Assembly: GCA_964586785.1 (NCBI GenBank)
Contig: CAZPHS010000006.1
Coordinates: forward strand, 34,122-98,121
DNA: 64,000 nucleotides
DNA from: SZUA-584 sp041656035
GTDB taxonomy: Bacteria > Bacillota > Clostridia > Christensenellales > SZUA-584
Direction of reading: 5' to 3'
In this document: positions 17,774 to 25,961 of the stretch, one piece after another
Position numbering within the stretch: position 1 is the stretch's first letter
Layout of the letters: each line of letters starts with the position of its first letter
Notes under the pieces: model-generated
What the model saw: only the letters and a program-made list of their open reading frames with translations
What the model was told of the DNA's origin: nothing
Databases searched by the model: none
Translations under genes and position numbers: made by a program

Positions 17774-18823
17774 ATGGAAGATAAAACAATAAAACTGCTT
17801 TATATCAACTCGGAGGTAAACGCCCTTATAAGCATCAACCAGGCTCCGGCTGGAGAGACGGGCTTAGGGGCGGTTACTCAGCCAATAGCCGCGAACTCAA
17901 CTTTTTTTATTACTATGCTGCCGCTTGAAAACGCGAAAAACTTTGTGTACTTTCCTTACACAAGGAAGATATCCATTGCGTCAAAGGGCACGGTTTTTGA
18001 TAACGACGGGCTTATTGATTTATGCGTATGGCCGGAAAATATTGTTGAACTGAATCTTTATCCTCAGGCGGTATATAAAAATGAGGACGCGGAGCTTTGC
18101 CCCGTCATGCTTTCACCGTACGATTTTTATGTGGGCGGAGAACGTCATGCGGCGTTTATATACAACGAAGCGTATTCGAGTTTCGCGGTGGAACACGCCG
18201 CCACAAGCAGGTTAAAGTTTATCGCGCCTTTGCCGTTTAAAGTCAAAAGCGCGGAAATAGATTTTTACAGAATAGGCGAGCTTCCGGTTCTGTGCGCGTC
18301 GGGCAAAACCGAGGACGATAATAACTATCTGTATACTGCGCATGTTCTTCCTTCTTTTCAAACAGATATATGCACCGTTTGTGTTCGGCACAGCGTTGAA
18401 AATGACGGGATATATGTAATTAAGGATGGCCGGTTTCATCAGATAAAGACGCGGTGGGAACAAAGCGGGCAGGCGCTCGCTCCGGCTATAAGCGAACTTG
18501 GCTGGTATACGTGTGAGCGGCGCATAGCGCAGGAGCCCGCGCAAATCTGTACCGCGCTTTTAGAAGCCGTGCAGTCCAACGCTCAAAGCATTGCAATGGA
18601 ATGTCTTACGCCGTCTTTGGCGGAAGGGCTTGCGTTTTCCGATTTAAAAGAGTTTTTCGGCGATTTTGACTCTATAGCGCAAACGCTCTCTCCGGCATGT
18701 GGGCAGGGAGGCATCGCTCTTAAATACACCGCGGGTGATAATCTTTTCTTTGCCAGGGAGTTTTGTATTGATACCAAAAAAACGGACAGCGGACTGCTTA
18801 TTGACAATATACGTGAGCCGTAA
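17774..18823 (+). CDS. Hypothetical protein, 349 residues, no family recognised
   Basis: I do not recognise this protein. The start ATG 17774 has AAGAGGAA upstream. There is no signal peptide, membrane segment or zinc motif. The N-terminal ~230 residues look all-beta, with many short hydrophobic strands (IKLLYINSEVNALISI, NFVYFPYTRKISI), and a strand-rich HAAFIYNEAYSSFAVEH part. The C-terminal ~100 residues are more helical (ICTALLEAVQSNAQ, LKEFFGDFDSIAQTL). Acidic and aromatic residues are common. It is monocistronic, divergent from the Myb-like gene and convergent with ilvE. The codon usage looks like its neighbours, so it is probably a real cytosolic protein. Confidence 0.75.
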   Translation: MEDKTIKLLYINSEVNALISINQAPAGETGLGAVTQPIAANSTFFITMLPLENAKNFVYFPYTRKISIASKGTVFDNDGLIDLCVWPENIVELNLYPQAVYKNEDAELCPVMLSPYDFYVGGERHAAFIYNEAYSSFAVEHAATSRLKFIAPLPFKVKSAEIDFYRIGELPVLCASGKTEDDNNYLYTAHVLPSFQTDICTVCVRHSVENDGIYVIKDGRFHQIKTRWEQSGQALAPAISELGWYTCERRIAQEPAQICTALLEAVQSNAQSIAMECLTPSLAEGLAFSDLKEFFGDFDSIAQTLSPACGQGGIALKYTAGDNLFFAREFCIDTKKTDSGLLIDNIREP

Positions 18824-18830
18824 ATAAAAA

Positions 18831-18859
18831 TAAGCCAAGGCTTTGTTTGCCCCAGCTTA
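18831..18859. terminator. Weak bidirectional hairpin between convergent genes
   Basis: TAAGC/GCTTA and GGC/GCC arms form an interrupted stem around TTTGTTT. It sits between the stop codons of the hypothetical gene (+) and ilvE (-), where a terminator is expected. There is no long T-run. Confidence 0.4.
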
Positions 18860-18874
18860 CAGTATATTGAATTA

Positions 18875-19942
18875 TTATATGGTCATTGTCCAGCCGAATT
18901 CGTCTTTTTCCCTGCCGTATTGTATACCCGTTAGTTTGTTATAAAGCCGCAAGGTAAGCTCGCCCATTCCGCCGTCCGCAACGGTTATGTGATTATCTTC
19001 CCACTTTAGGCTGCCTACGGGAGAGATAACGGCGGCGGTGCCTGTACCGAACACCTCTTCCAGCGCGCCTGATTTGCTTTCCTCAAATATATCGGAAATT
19101 GAAAGACGCTCTTCATGGACATTTACGCCGAATGTTTCTTTCGCAAGGCGTATTACGGAATCCCGCGTGATTCCGGGCAGGACGCTGCCCGTAAGCGGAG
19201 AGGTATAAAGCTCGCCTTTTATTTTGAAAAATATGTTCATAGAGCCTACTTCCTCAACATATTTTTTCTCTATACCGTCAAGCCATAGCACCTGCGAATA
19301 TCCTTTTTTTGACGCCAGGTCGGACGCCGCAAGGCTTGCGGCATAATTTCCGCCTGTTTTTACCGCGCCGGTTCCGCCGACGACGGCGCGCACGTATTCA
19401 TCCTCCACATATATATCAACAGGCTTAAGGCCGGACGAATAATAAGCGCCTACCGGCGTAAGTATTATGAAAAACAAATATTCATTTCCCGCGCGAACTC
19501 CAAGAAACGGATCCGTCGCAATTATTGAGGGTCTGATATAAAGCGACGTGCCTTCGGATTTTGGAATCCAATCCTTTTCTATTTTCAAAAGCTCACACAG
19601 CGCTTTGAGCGCAAAATCCTCGTCAATTTCCGGTATGCACATTCTGCGCGCCGAGGCATTTAATCGGGCGAAGTTATCCCATGGACGAAAGAGATTGACG
19701 CCGTTTTGCTCCGTGCCGTAAGCTTTCATGCCTTCAAATATAGTCTGGCCGTAATGGAGCACCATACATGCCGGAGAAAGCGATAAGTTTTCAAACGGCC
19801 GAATCTGCGCGTTATGCCATCCGTTTTCGCGGCTGTAAGTAATCGTTAGCATATGGTCGGTGAAGATTTTACCGAAGCCCAGTTTTGTTTCGTCCTGCGG
19901 CTTTTGTTTTTTGTTTTGCGCCTTGTTAACCGTCAGATTCAT
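18875..19942 (-). CDS. ilvE: Branched-chain amino acid aminotransferase
   Basis: Protein of 355 residues, fold-type IV PLP enzyme of the longer BCAT type. The PLP lysine is in GTGAVKTGGNYAAS, preceded by RPSIIATDPFLGV, and the C-terminal glycine-rich loop is EVFGTGTAAVISPVG. It transfers amino groups between glutamate and the 2-oxoacids of valine, leucine and isoleucine. The start is ATG 19942 with AAGGAGAT upstream. The gene is monocistronic. I saw no T-box leader in the region upstream, so its regulation is not visible. Confidence 0.95.
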   Translation of the reverse strand: MNLTVNKAQNKKQKPQDETKLGFGKIFTDHMLTITYSRENGWHNAQIRPFENLSLSPACMVLHYGQTIFEGMKAYGTEQNGVNLFRPWDNFARLNASARRMCIPEIDEDFALKALCELLKIEKDWIPKSEGTSLYIRPSIIATDPFLGVRAGNEYLFFIILTPVGAYYSSGLKPVDIYVEDEYVRAVVGGTGAVKTGGNYAASLAASDLASKKGYSQVLWLDGIEKKYVEEVGSMNIFFKIKGELYTSPLTGSVLPGITRDSVIRLAKETFGVNVHEERLSISDIFEESKSGALEEVFGTGTAAVISPVGSLKWEDNHITVADGGMGELTLRLYNKLTGIQYGREKDEFGWTMTI

Positions 19943-20180
19943 TTGTGTATCTCCTTAAAATGTTAGCCATATCAACAAAAGTATCAATATATTGTATAAC
20001 GCGCAGTCCGTATAGTCAACCTGAAATCGGCTTGAGTTTCCGCGTTGTTAATTGATATGTTACACTTAGGGCGAAAAGCTTCCATAATATATTAGGAGGA
20101 GCTTCCCACACTATGATAACAAAGTATAGCCAAGGTTTTGCGCCTAAAGCAAGGGCGCAGAAAAAAACATTAAAAAGCGC
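19943..20180. other. Divergent intergenic region ilvE / rpsJ
   Basis: This stretch contains the ilvE promoter on the minus strand and precedes the S10-operon promoter. An imperfect hairpin (TTTTGCGCC ... GGCGCAGAA, about 20136-20163) is visible but has no T-run on either strand. No gene was found. Confidence 0.4.
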
Positions 20181-20209
20181 TTGCAATTGCCTTGCGTTTA
20201 TTATATAAT
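20181..20209 (+). promoter_or_regulatory. Sigma-A promoter of the S10 ribosomal operon
   Basis: TTGCAA (20181-20186), a 17-bp spacer and TATAAT (20204-20209). It is close to consensus and the right distance upstream of rpsJ to give a leader of about 195 nt. It probably drives most of the ribosomal block down to the terminator after rplQ. Confidence 0.75.
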
Positions 20210-20215
20210 TCGTTC

Positions 20216-20413
20216 GTTGCGCATAAAAAGTGCGCAATTTTTAGCGGGTTTAAAGCGGGAGGTTGCCGGAGAAACCGCTTCCGGGGGAATTTCCGCAGAC
20301 CGATTGTCCGGGAACAGGACGGCGCTTCGTACTGCAACACATTTTGTGTTGTAAAAGTAAATAGCGATACACGCGGCTGTGTGTATACGGGGCGCGGCGT
20401 AAGGAGGAGAATA
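20216..20413 (+). promoter_or_regulatory. Structured 5' leader of the S10 operon
   Basis: About 200 nt of G-rich untranslated sequence. Visible hairpins are AGCGG/CCGCT (about 20250-20280), GTCC/GGAC (about 20306-20320) and a perfect 7-bp stem CAACACA-TTT-TGTGTTG (20335-20351). It ends with AAGGAGGAGA before the rpsJ ATG. S10 operons of other bacteria are feedback controlled through their leaders (L4 in E. coli); whether this leader does so is inference. Confidence 0.5.
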
Positions 20414-20722
20414 ATGGCCAGTCAAAAAATAAGAATTAAACTTAAGGCATACGACTATAACCTTATCGACCAGTCGGCAAGCAAGATTGTCGATACGGCG
20501 AAACGCACCGGCGCTAAGGTTTCGGGTCCGATACCGCTGCCCACGCAAAAAGAGGTGGTTACCATTCTGCGCGCGCCGCACAAGTATAAGGATTCGCGCG
20601 AACAGTTTGAGATTAAGACCCACAAAAGGCTTATCGACATACTTGAAGCCACGTCTAAAACAACGGACGCTTTGATGAGGCTCGATTTGCCTTCCGGCGT
20701 CGATATAGAAATAAAGCTATAG
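20414..20722 (+). CDS. rpsJ: 30S ribosomal protein S10
   Basis: Protein of 102 residues, the standard length, starting MASQKIRIKLKAYD behind AAGGAGGAG. It contains the conserved GPIPLPTQ loop and the HKRLIDI strand. It sits in the 30S head and also acts as NusE in transcription antitermination. First gene of the ribosomal superoperon. Confidence 0.98.
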   Translation: MASQKIRIKLKAYDYNLIDQSASKIVDTAKRTGAKVSGPIPLPTQKEVVTILRAPHKYKDSREQFEIKTHKRLIDILEATSKTTDALMRLDLPSGVDIEIKL

Positions 20723-20734
20723 GGGGTGTGACGA

Positions 20735-21364
20735 ATGAAAGCAATCTTAGGCAAAAAGATAGGCATGACGCAGCTGTTTATGGAAGACGGAGAAGTTATT
20801 CCCGTTACGGTTGTTAAAGCCGGCCCGTGCGTCGTCACTCAAAAGAAGACAAAAGAGACTGATGGTTACAACGCTATACAGCTAGCGTTCGGCGATATAC
20901 GTGAAAAGCTTGTTACAAAGCCCATGAAAGGTCATTTTAATAAGGCGGGCAGCGCGTTAAAACGCAGCTTGCGGGAATATCATGTTGATAACACGGACGG
21001 TTTCACGTTAGGCCAGGAAATTAAGGTTGATGTGTTTGAAAAAGGCGACATTGTAGATATACAGGGCACAAGCAAGGGTAAAGGCTTTCAGGGCATGATA
21101 GCGCGTCATAACGCGGCAAGAGGCCCGATGTCCCACGGTTCGCGCAATAAACGGCGCCCGGGCAGTATTGGAGCCTGCGCCGACCCTGCCCGCGTTGTAA
21201 AGGGCAAGAGAATGCCGGGGCAGACCGGAGCCAAAGCCGTAACAGTGCAAAACATAGAGGTTGTAGGCGTGGATTTAGATAAAAATGTGCTTCTTGTAAA
21301 AGGCGCCGTGCCGGGCGCAAGGGGCGGCCTGCTTTCTATATATAAGGCCGTTAAGCAGGCTTAA
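20735..21364 (+). CDS. rplC: 50S ribosomal protein L3
   Basis: Protein of 209 residues beginning MKAILGKKIGMTQLF. The conserved internal loop HGSRNKRRPGSIG and the segment KRMPGQTGAKAVTVQN reach toward the peptidyl-transferase centre. It is an early 50S assembly protein. It lies 12 bp after rpsJ, with a GGGGGTG ribosome-binding site. Confidence 0.98.
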   Translation: MKAILGKKIGMTQLFMEDGEVIPVTVVKAGPCVVTQKKTKETDGYNAIQLAFGDIREKLVTKPMKGHFNKAGSALKRSLREYHVDNTDGFTLGQEIKVDVFEKGDIVDIQGTSKGKGFQGMIARHNAARGPMSHGSRNKRRPGSIGACADPARVVKGKRMPGQTGAKAVTVQNIEVVGVDLDKNVLLVKGAVPGARGGLLSIYKAVKQA

Positions 21365-21397
21365 AGCAGCAAGGCAATAGTAAAGGAAGTGAAACGA

Positions 21398-22018
21398 ATG
21401 CCCAAAGTACCGGTATATAAAACGGACGGCACTGAAGCCGGCAAAATAACTTTAAAAGACGAAGTGTTTGGCATAAAGGTAAACGAAGCTGTTATGCATC
21501 AAGCGGTTGTGGCGCATCTTGCCAACAAGCGGCAGGGCACGCAAAGCGTGCTTTCGCGTTCCGAAGTACGCGGGGGCGGCATTAAGCCGTGGCGTCAAAA
21601 AGGCACGGGGCGCGCGAGAGCCGGTTCTTCCCGCTCTCCCATTTGGACAAAAGGCGGAGTAACTTTCGCAATGAAGCCGCGTGATTACAGCCAAAAGATA
21701 AACAAAAAGGTTAGAAAACTTGCCATTAAAAGCGCGCTCTCAATGAAGGTTAGCGATAACGCTGTTGTGGTGCTCGACGAATTAAAGCTGGAGCAGCCAA
21801 AAACAAAGCTGATGGCGGGCATATTGTCGGTCTTTGACGCGAAAAAAGCGTTGGTTGTAACCGCCGTTAAGGATGAGTGCGTGGCTCGCGCGTCGGGGAA
21901 TTTGCGGGGTGTGAAAACGCTTATGGCGGACAGCGTTAACGTATACGACATATTAAATTGCGATAAGCTTGTGATTACCAAAGACGCCGTCAAAAAGGTC
22001 GAGGAGGTTTTCGCGTAA
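21398..22018 (+). CDS. rplD: 50S ribosomal protein L4
   Basis: Protein of 206 residues starting MPKVPVYKTDG. I chose ATG 21398 because AAAGGAA at 21382-21388 is 9 nt upstream; a GTG at 21389 overlaps that SD. The extended loop near residues 45-100 (RGGGIKPWRQKGTGRARAG) lines the exit tunnel. L4 homologues can also regulate S10 operons. The stop overlaps the rplW start. Confidence 0.98.
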   Translation: MPKVPVYKTDGTEAGKITLKDEVFGIKVNEAVMHQAVVAHLANKRQGTQSVLSRSEVRGGGIKPWRQKGTGRARAGSSRSPIWTKGGVTFAMKPRDYSQKINKKVRKLAIKSALSMKVSDNAVVVLDELKLEQPKTKLMAGILSVFDAKKALVVTAVKDECVARASGNLRGVKTLMADSVNVYDILNCDKLVITKDAVKKVEEVFA

Positions 22019-22311
22019 TGGATCCGAGAGATATTATTTTAAAGCCCGTTTTGACGGAAAAAAGCTATGACGATATAAACGATAAAAAATATACGTTTGT
22101 GGTTAATCCCAAGGCCAGCAAGACGCAAATAAAAAACGCCGTACAGGAAATATTCGGCGTTAAGGTTAAAAAAGTAAATACGCTGCGCCAAATAGGCAAG
22201 CTAAAAAGGCAGGGTTACCATATAGGCAGACGGACAGGGGTCAAGAAGGCTTTTGTTACTCTGACAAAAGAATCGAAGAGCATAGAGTTCTTTGATTCGC
22301 TTGCGCAGTAG
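22018..22311 (+). CDS. rplW: 50S ribosomal protein L23
   Basis: Protein of 97 residues, standard length. It starts MDPRDIILKPVLTEKS and contains the loop KVKKVNTLRQIGK. L23 lies at the tunnel exit and docks trigger factor and SRP. The start overlaps the rplD stop by one base, with GGAGG inside rplD. Confidence 0.97.
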   Translation: MDPRDIILKPVLTEKSYDDINDKKYTFVVNPKASKTQIKNAVQEIFGVKVKKVNTLRQIGKLKRQGYHIGRRTGVKKAFVTLTKESKSIEFFDSLAQ

Positions 22312-22331
22312 GTATAGGAGGGTTAGGCATC

Positions 22332-23162
22332 ATGGCGATAAAAAAATATAAACCGACTTCACCGGGACGCCGCGGAATGACGGTTTCCGCATTTGAGGAG
22401 ATAACGGCCAAAACTCCGGAAAAGTCGCTTCTTAAACCGATTAAGAGAACAGCCGGCAGAAACGCAAACGGGCATATAACCGTTCGCCACAGGGGCGGCG
22501 GCGCTAAAAGAAAGTACCGTATAATTGACTTTAAGCGTAATAAGGACGGCGTGCCCGCAAAGGTCGCTACGATAGAATATGACCCTAACAGAACGGCGTT
22601 CATTGCGCTGCTGTTTTACGCGGACGGGGAAAAACGGTACATTTTGGCTCCCCACGGTCTGTCCGTCGGGGATACCGTTGTGTCGGGAGAAGGCGTCGAT
22701 ATAAAACCCGGCAACGCAATGTGTTTAAAAGATATTCCTATGGGAACGTTGGTACATAATATTGAGCTTCAGCCGGGCAGGGGCGGACAGCTTGTGCGCA
22801 GCGCCGGAAACGCGGCGCAGTTAATGGCGAAGGAAGACGGATACGCGCAGCTGCGGCTGCCTTCCGGAGAGGTTCGCATGGTTTTGCTTTCCGCCAAGGC
22901 CACAATAGGTCAGGTGGGAAACATAGATCAGGAAAATATTAAGATAGGCAAGGCGGGCAGAAAGCGCCATTTGGGTTTTCGCCCGACTGTGCGCGGCTCG
23001 GTTATGAACCCGGTTGATCACCCGCACGGCGGAGGCGAGGGCAAATCGCCCATTGGACGCCCGGGTCCGGTAACGCCCTGGGGCAAGCCGACGCTTGGCT
23101 ACAAGACAAGAAAGAAGAAGAATGAAACCGATAAATATATCGTTCGGCGCAGGAATAAGTAG
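22332..23162 (+). CDS. rplB: 50S ribosomal protein L2
   Basis: Protein of 276 residues starting MAIKKYKPTSPGRRGM. The universally conserved C-terminal segment NPVDHPHGGGEGKSPIG includes the histidine linked with peptidyl transfer. It connects the subunits and binds domain IV of 23S rRNA. Normal length; it lies 20 bp after rplW behind GGAGGG. Confidence 0.98.
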   Translation: MAIKKYKPTSPGRRGMTVSAFEEITAKTPEKSLLKPIKRTAGRNANGHITVRHRGGGAKRKYRIIDFKRNKDGVPAKVATIEYDPNRTAFIALLFYADGEKRYILAPHGLSVGDTVVSGEGVDIKPGNAMCLKDIPMGTLVHNIELQPGRGGQLVRSAGNAAQLMAKEDGYAQLRLPSGEVRMVLLSAKATIGQVGNIDQENIKIGKAGRKRHLGFRPTVRGSVMNPVDHPHGGGEGKSPIGRPGPVTPWGKPTLGYKTRKKKNETDKYIVRRRNK

Positions 23163-23185
23163 CGCGGTTTAAAAGGAGTTTTGAT

Positions 23186-23464
23186 ATGAGCAGATCAGTA
23201 AAAAAAGGGCCTTTCGTAAATCTAAGACTGCTGGCCAAGATTCAGCAGATGAACGGGAAAAACGAAAAAAAGGTAATCAAAACATGGTCGAGGGCGTCTA
23301 CGATATTTCCGGATATGGTTGGGCATACGCTGGCGGTGCACGACGGCAGGAAGTTTGTGCCCGTTTATATGACAGAGGACATGGTAGGCCATAAACTGGG
23401 AGAGTTTGCACCGACAAGGACATTCCGCGGCCACGCGGGAGACAGAAAGTCCGGTTCAAAGTAA
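23186..23464 (+). CDS. rpsS: 30S ribosomal protein S19
   Basis: Protein of 92 residues beginning MSRSVKKGPFV, with the conserved TWSRASTIFPDMVGHT and the tail EFAPTRTFRGH. It is a 30S head protein near the A-site tRNA. The SD is AAAGGAG at the usual spacing. Confidence 0.98.
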   Translation: MSRSVKKGPFVNLRLLAKIQQMNGKNEKKVIKTWSRASTIFPDMVGHTLAVHDGRKFVPVYMTEDMVGHKLGEFAPTRTFRGHAGDRKSGSK

Positions 23465-23489
23465 AAAAAGACCGGAGAGGAGAAAAGCA

Positions 23490-23888
23490 ATGGCAACTCG
23501 TCAAAGAGAAAAAGCAATAAAAAGAGCGCAGCTTAAAGATACAAGACCGACGGCAAAAGCGAAATATGTGCGGATGTCTTCTACAAAGGTTAAACTTGTT
23601 ATAGACCTTATACGCGGCAAAAGCGTTTTGGAAGCGATGGCGGTGCTTAAAAATACGCCGCAGGCGGCAAGCCAAATAGTTGAAAAGTTACTTAATTCGG
23701 CGGTGGCCAACGCGGAGAATAATAAGGGCATGCTTAAAGACGAATTAATTGTTGCGGAGGTTTTTGCCGGACAGGGGCCTACGCTTCGCAGATTCCGCCC
23801 GCGCGCTAAGGGCAGGGCTACCAGAATACGCAAGAGAAGCAGCCATATTACCATAATACTAGACAGTGCTGTTAAGGAGGAATCTTAA
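23490..23888 (+). CDS. rplV: 50S ribosomal protein L22 (N-terminally extended)
   Basis: Protein of 132 residues from ATG 23490 (SD GGAGAGGAG). The typical L22 core starts around residue 22 (TAKAKYVRMSSTKVKLVIDL) and ends with the tunnel hairpin RFRPRAKGRATRIRKRSSHI. About 20 extra basic residues precede the core relative to the usual ~110-residue protein. The hairpin constricts the exit tunnel and is a macrolide-resistance hot spot. Confidence 0.97.
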   Translation: MATRQREKAIKRAQLKDTRPTAKAKYVRMSSTKVKLVIDLIRGKSVLEAMAVLKNTPQAASQIVEKLLNSAVANAENNKGMLKDELIVAEVFAGQGPTLRRFRPRAKGRATRIRKRSSHITIILDSAVKEES

Positions 23889-23891
23889 CCT

Positions 23892-24587
23892 ATGGGTCAG
23901 AAAGTAAATCCTCACGGTTTGCGCGTGGGCGTTATCAAGGACTGGAATGCTCGTTGGTTTGCGAAAAAGGGTGAGTTTGCCGCGAACATAAAGGAAGACA
24001 ACGAAATAAGAAAACAGCTGAAAAAACAGCTTTTTGTAGCGGGCATTTCAAAGATAGAAACTGAAAGAGCGGCCAACAAGCTTACCGTAAATATATATAC
24101 CGCGAAGCCGGGAATAGTTATAGGCAAGGGCGGTCAGGGTGTGGAGATATTAAAAGCGCAGATTGCACGCAAAACCGGCAAATCGGTTGTGCTGAATATT
24201 ATAGAGATTAAACGTCCGGATATTGAGGCTCAGCTTGTCGCGGAGAATATTGCCTCGCAGCTTGAGAGACGTATTTCATTTCGCCGCGCGATGAAGCAAT
24301 CCATCAGCAGGTCTATGAAAAGCGGGGCGCTGGGAATAAAAGCTATGTGCTCGGGGCGCCTTGGGGGCGCCGAAATAGCGCGGAGCGAAAAGTACCACGA
24401 AGGGTCTATACCGCTTCAGACATTACGTGCCGACATAGACTACGGATTCGCCGAAGCGTCGACGACATACGGGAAAATCGGCTGCAAGGTTTGGATATAT
24501 AAGGGCGAGATACTTGGAAACCCGCTGAGGGATAAATTTAAGACGGCGGAAGGAGGCGGCAAAGATGTTAATGCCAAAAAGGGTTAA
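23892..24587 (+). CDS. rpsC: 30S ribosomal protein S3
   Basis: Protein of 231 residues starting MGQKVNPHGLRVG. The KH domain has the loop GKGGQGVEIL at about residues 78-87, and the C-terminal domain contains CSGRLGGAEIAR. It forms part of the mRNA entry tunnel and its helicase activity. It lies 3 bp after rplV and overlaps rplP by 23 nt. Confidence 0.98.
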   Translation: MGQKVNPHGLRVGVIKDWNARWFAKKGEFAANIKEDNEIRKQLKKQLFVAGISKIETERAANKLTVNIYTAKPGIVIGKGGQGVEILKAQIARKTGKSVVLNIIEIKRPDIEAQLVAENIASQLERRISFRRAMKQSISRSMKSGALGIKAMCSGRLGGAEIARSEKYHEGSIPLQTLRADIDYGFAEASTTYGKIGCKVWIYKGEILGNPLRDKFKTAEGGGKDVNAKKG

Positions 24588-25083
24588 AAGAAGAAGAGTT
24601 CACCGCGGCCGCATGAAGGGGGTTGCCACAAAAGGCAATACTGTAAACTATGGCCAGTACGGTCTTGTCGCTATGGAACCGGCCTGGATAACAAGCAACC
24701 AGATAGAAGCCGCGCGTATAGCGATGACGCGTTATATAAAAAGAGGCGGGTATGTGTGGATAAAGATTTTCCCGCATAAGCCCGTAACCGAAAAGCCGGC
24801 GGAGACGCGTATGGGCTCCGGCAAGGGTTCGCCCGAATATTGGGTGGCCGTTGTAAAGCCCGGGCGTGTTATGTTTGAGATTGCGGGCGTTTCGGAAGAA
24901 ACCGCGCGCGAGGCGCTTCGTCTCGCGGCGCATAAGCTGCCGATTAAATGCAAAATTGCCGTTAATTTAGACTTTGACGCCGCGGCCTTCTCTAAGCAGA
25001 ACTTTAAGATGAAGGATATAGACGACGTTGGCGGCGAACAGAGCGGCGAGGATGAGACGGGTGGTGAGCAGGATGAAAGCTAG
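24565..25083 (+). CDS. rplP: 50S ribosomal protein L16 with acidic C-terminal tail
   Basis: Protein of 172 residues, about 28 longer than usual. It starts MLMPKRVKRRRVHRG behind AGGAGG (24551-24556); a second ATG at 24571 is possible. The core ends at HKLPIKCKIAV (about residue 132). The remaining ~40 residues are rich in Asp, Glu, Gly and Gln and overlap the first bases of rpmC. L16 organises the A-site tRNA region of the 50S. Bacillus L16 has a short acidic tail (EIGGESNES-like), so this appears to be an enlarged version. Confidence 0.96.
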   Translation: MLMPKRVKRRRVHRGRMKGVATKGNTVNYGQYGLVAMEPAWITSNQIEAARIAMTRYIKRGGYVWIKIFPHKPVTEKPAETRMGSGKGSPEYWVAVVKPGRVMFEIAGVSEETAREALRLAAHKLPIKCKIAVNLDFDAAAFSKQNFKMKDIDDVGGEQSGEDETGGEQDES

Positions 25084-25279
25084 CAAACTGCATGAGTTGA
25101 CGGTGGATGAATTGACGGTTCAGCTTCGGGACTTAAAACAAGAGCTTTTTAACCTGCGTTTCCAGAATGCCACCGGCCAGCTTGGAAACGTTATGGTGAT
25201 TCAAAAGACAAAGAAAGACATCGCAAGAGTCAAGACGATACTGCGCGAGCGCGAAATTAAAAGCGCCGCGCGCAGCTAA
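25073..25279 (+). CDS. rpmC: 50S ribosomal protein L29
   Basis: Protein of 68 residues from ATG 25073, starting MKASKLHELTVDEL; a two-helix protein with the conserved LFNLRFQNATGQL turn. The start lies inside the rplP tail, 11 nt before its stop, with GAGCAGG as a weak ribosome site, so expression is probably coupled to L16. It lies near the tunnel exit. Confidence 0.96.
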   Translation: MKASKLHELTVDELTVQLRDLKQELFNLRFQNATGQLGNVMVIQKTKKDIARVKTILREREIKSAARS

Positions 25280-25290
25280 GGAGGATGCAA

Positions 25291-25548
25291 ATGTCTGAAA
25301 GAGGAAAACGCAAATCCAGAGTCGGCATTGTTGTAAGCGACAAAATGGAGAAAACGATTGTAGTTCAGATTATAAGGAAGGCAAAGCATCCGCTTTATGG
25401 GAAGACTGTAAATATCACCAAGAAATATAAAGCGCATGACGAGAAAAACGAAGCTAAGATAGGCGATAAGGTTATGATTGCCGAGACAAAGCCGATAAGC
25501 AAGGATAAAAGATGGAGATTAGTGCAGATTGTTGAGGCGGCCAAGTAG
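25291..25548 (+). CDS. rpsQ: 30S ribosomal protein S17
   Basis: Protein of 85 residues starting MSERGKRKSRVGIVVSDKM. ATG 25291 is preferred because TAAGGAGG at 25277-25284 abuts the upstream ATG at 25285. OB-fold with KMEKTIVVQI and KPISKDKRWRLV. It binds 16S helices h7 and h11 early in assembly. Confidence 0.97.
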   Translation: MSERGKRKSRVGIVVSDKMEKTIVVQIIRKAKHPLYGKTVNITKKYKAHDEKNEAKIGDKVMIAETKPISKDKRWRLVQIVEAAK

Positions 25549-25578
25549 CGGAGCAAATTTTCAGGGAGGCGTAAGACT

Positions 25579-25947
25579 ATGATACAAGCCCAGACACGCC
25601 TGAAAGTGGCGGATAATTCGGGCGCCAAAGAGATACAGTGCATAAAAGTTCTCGGAGGCTCAAAGAGAGTGACGGCCAATATAGGCGATGTAATTGTTGC
25701 GTCCGTCAAATCGGCGGCTCCGGGCGGAGTCGTCAAAAAGAAGGATGTTGTAAAGGCGGTTATCGTGCGCAGCGTTTACGGAGTAAAGCGCAAGGACGGT
25801 TCTTATATAAAGTTTGACGATAATGCCGCGGTAATTATAGATAATCAGAAACAACCGAAGGGTACCCGTATTTTTGGCCCTGTAGCACGGGAATTAAGGG
25901 AGAAGGAATACATGAAAATAATCTCTCTCGCGCCCGAGGTCCTTTAG
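25579..25947 (+). CDS. rplN: 50S ribosomal protein L14
   Basis: Protein of 122 residues, canonical length. It starts MIQAQTRLKVADNSGAKE and contains the conserved FGPVARELREKEYMKIISLAPEVL ending, seen here in full. It contacts the 30S at an intersubunit bridge. The SD is AGGGAGGC. Confidence 0.98.
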   Translation: MIQAQTRLKVADNSGAKEIQCIKVLGGSKRVTANIGDVIVASVKSAAPGGVVKKKDVVKAVIVRSVYGVKRKDGSYIKFDDNAAVIIDNQKQPKGTRIFGPVARELREKEYMKIISLAPEVL

Positions 25948-25961
25948 GAAGGCGGTACGTA

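Noticed and set aside
20136..20163. GGCGC hairpin upstream of the S10 promoter
   Set aside because: It has an A-run rather than a T-run and lies before the promoter, so it is neither terminator nor leader.
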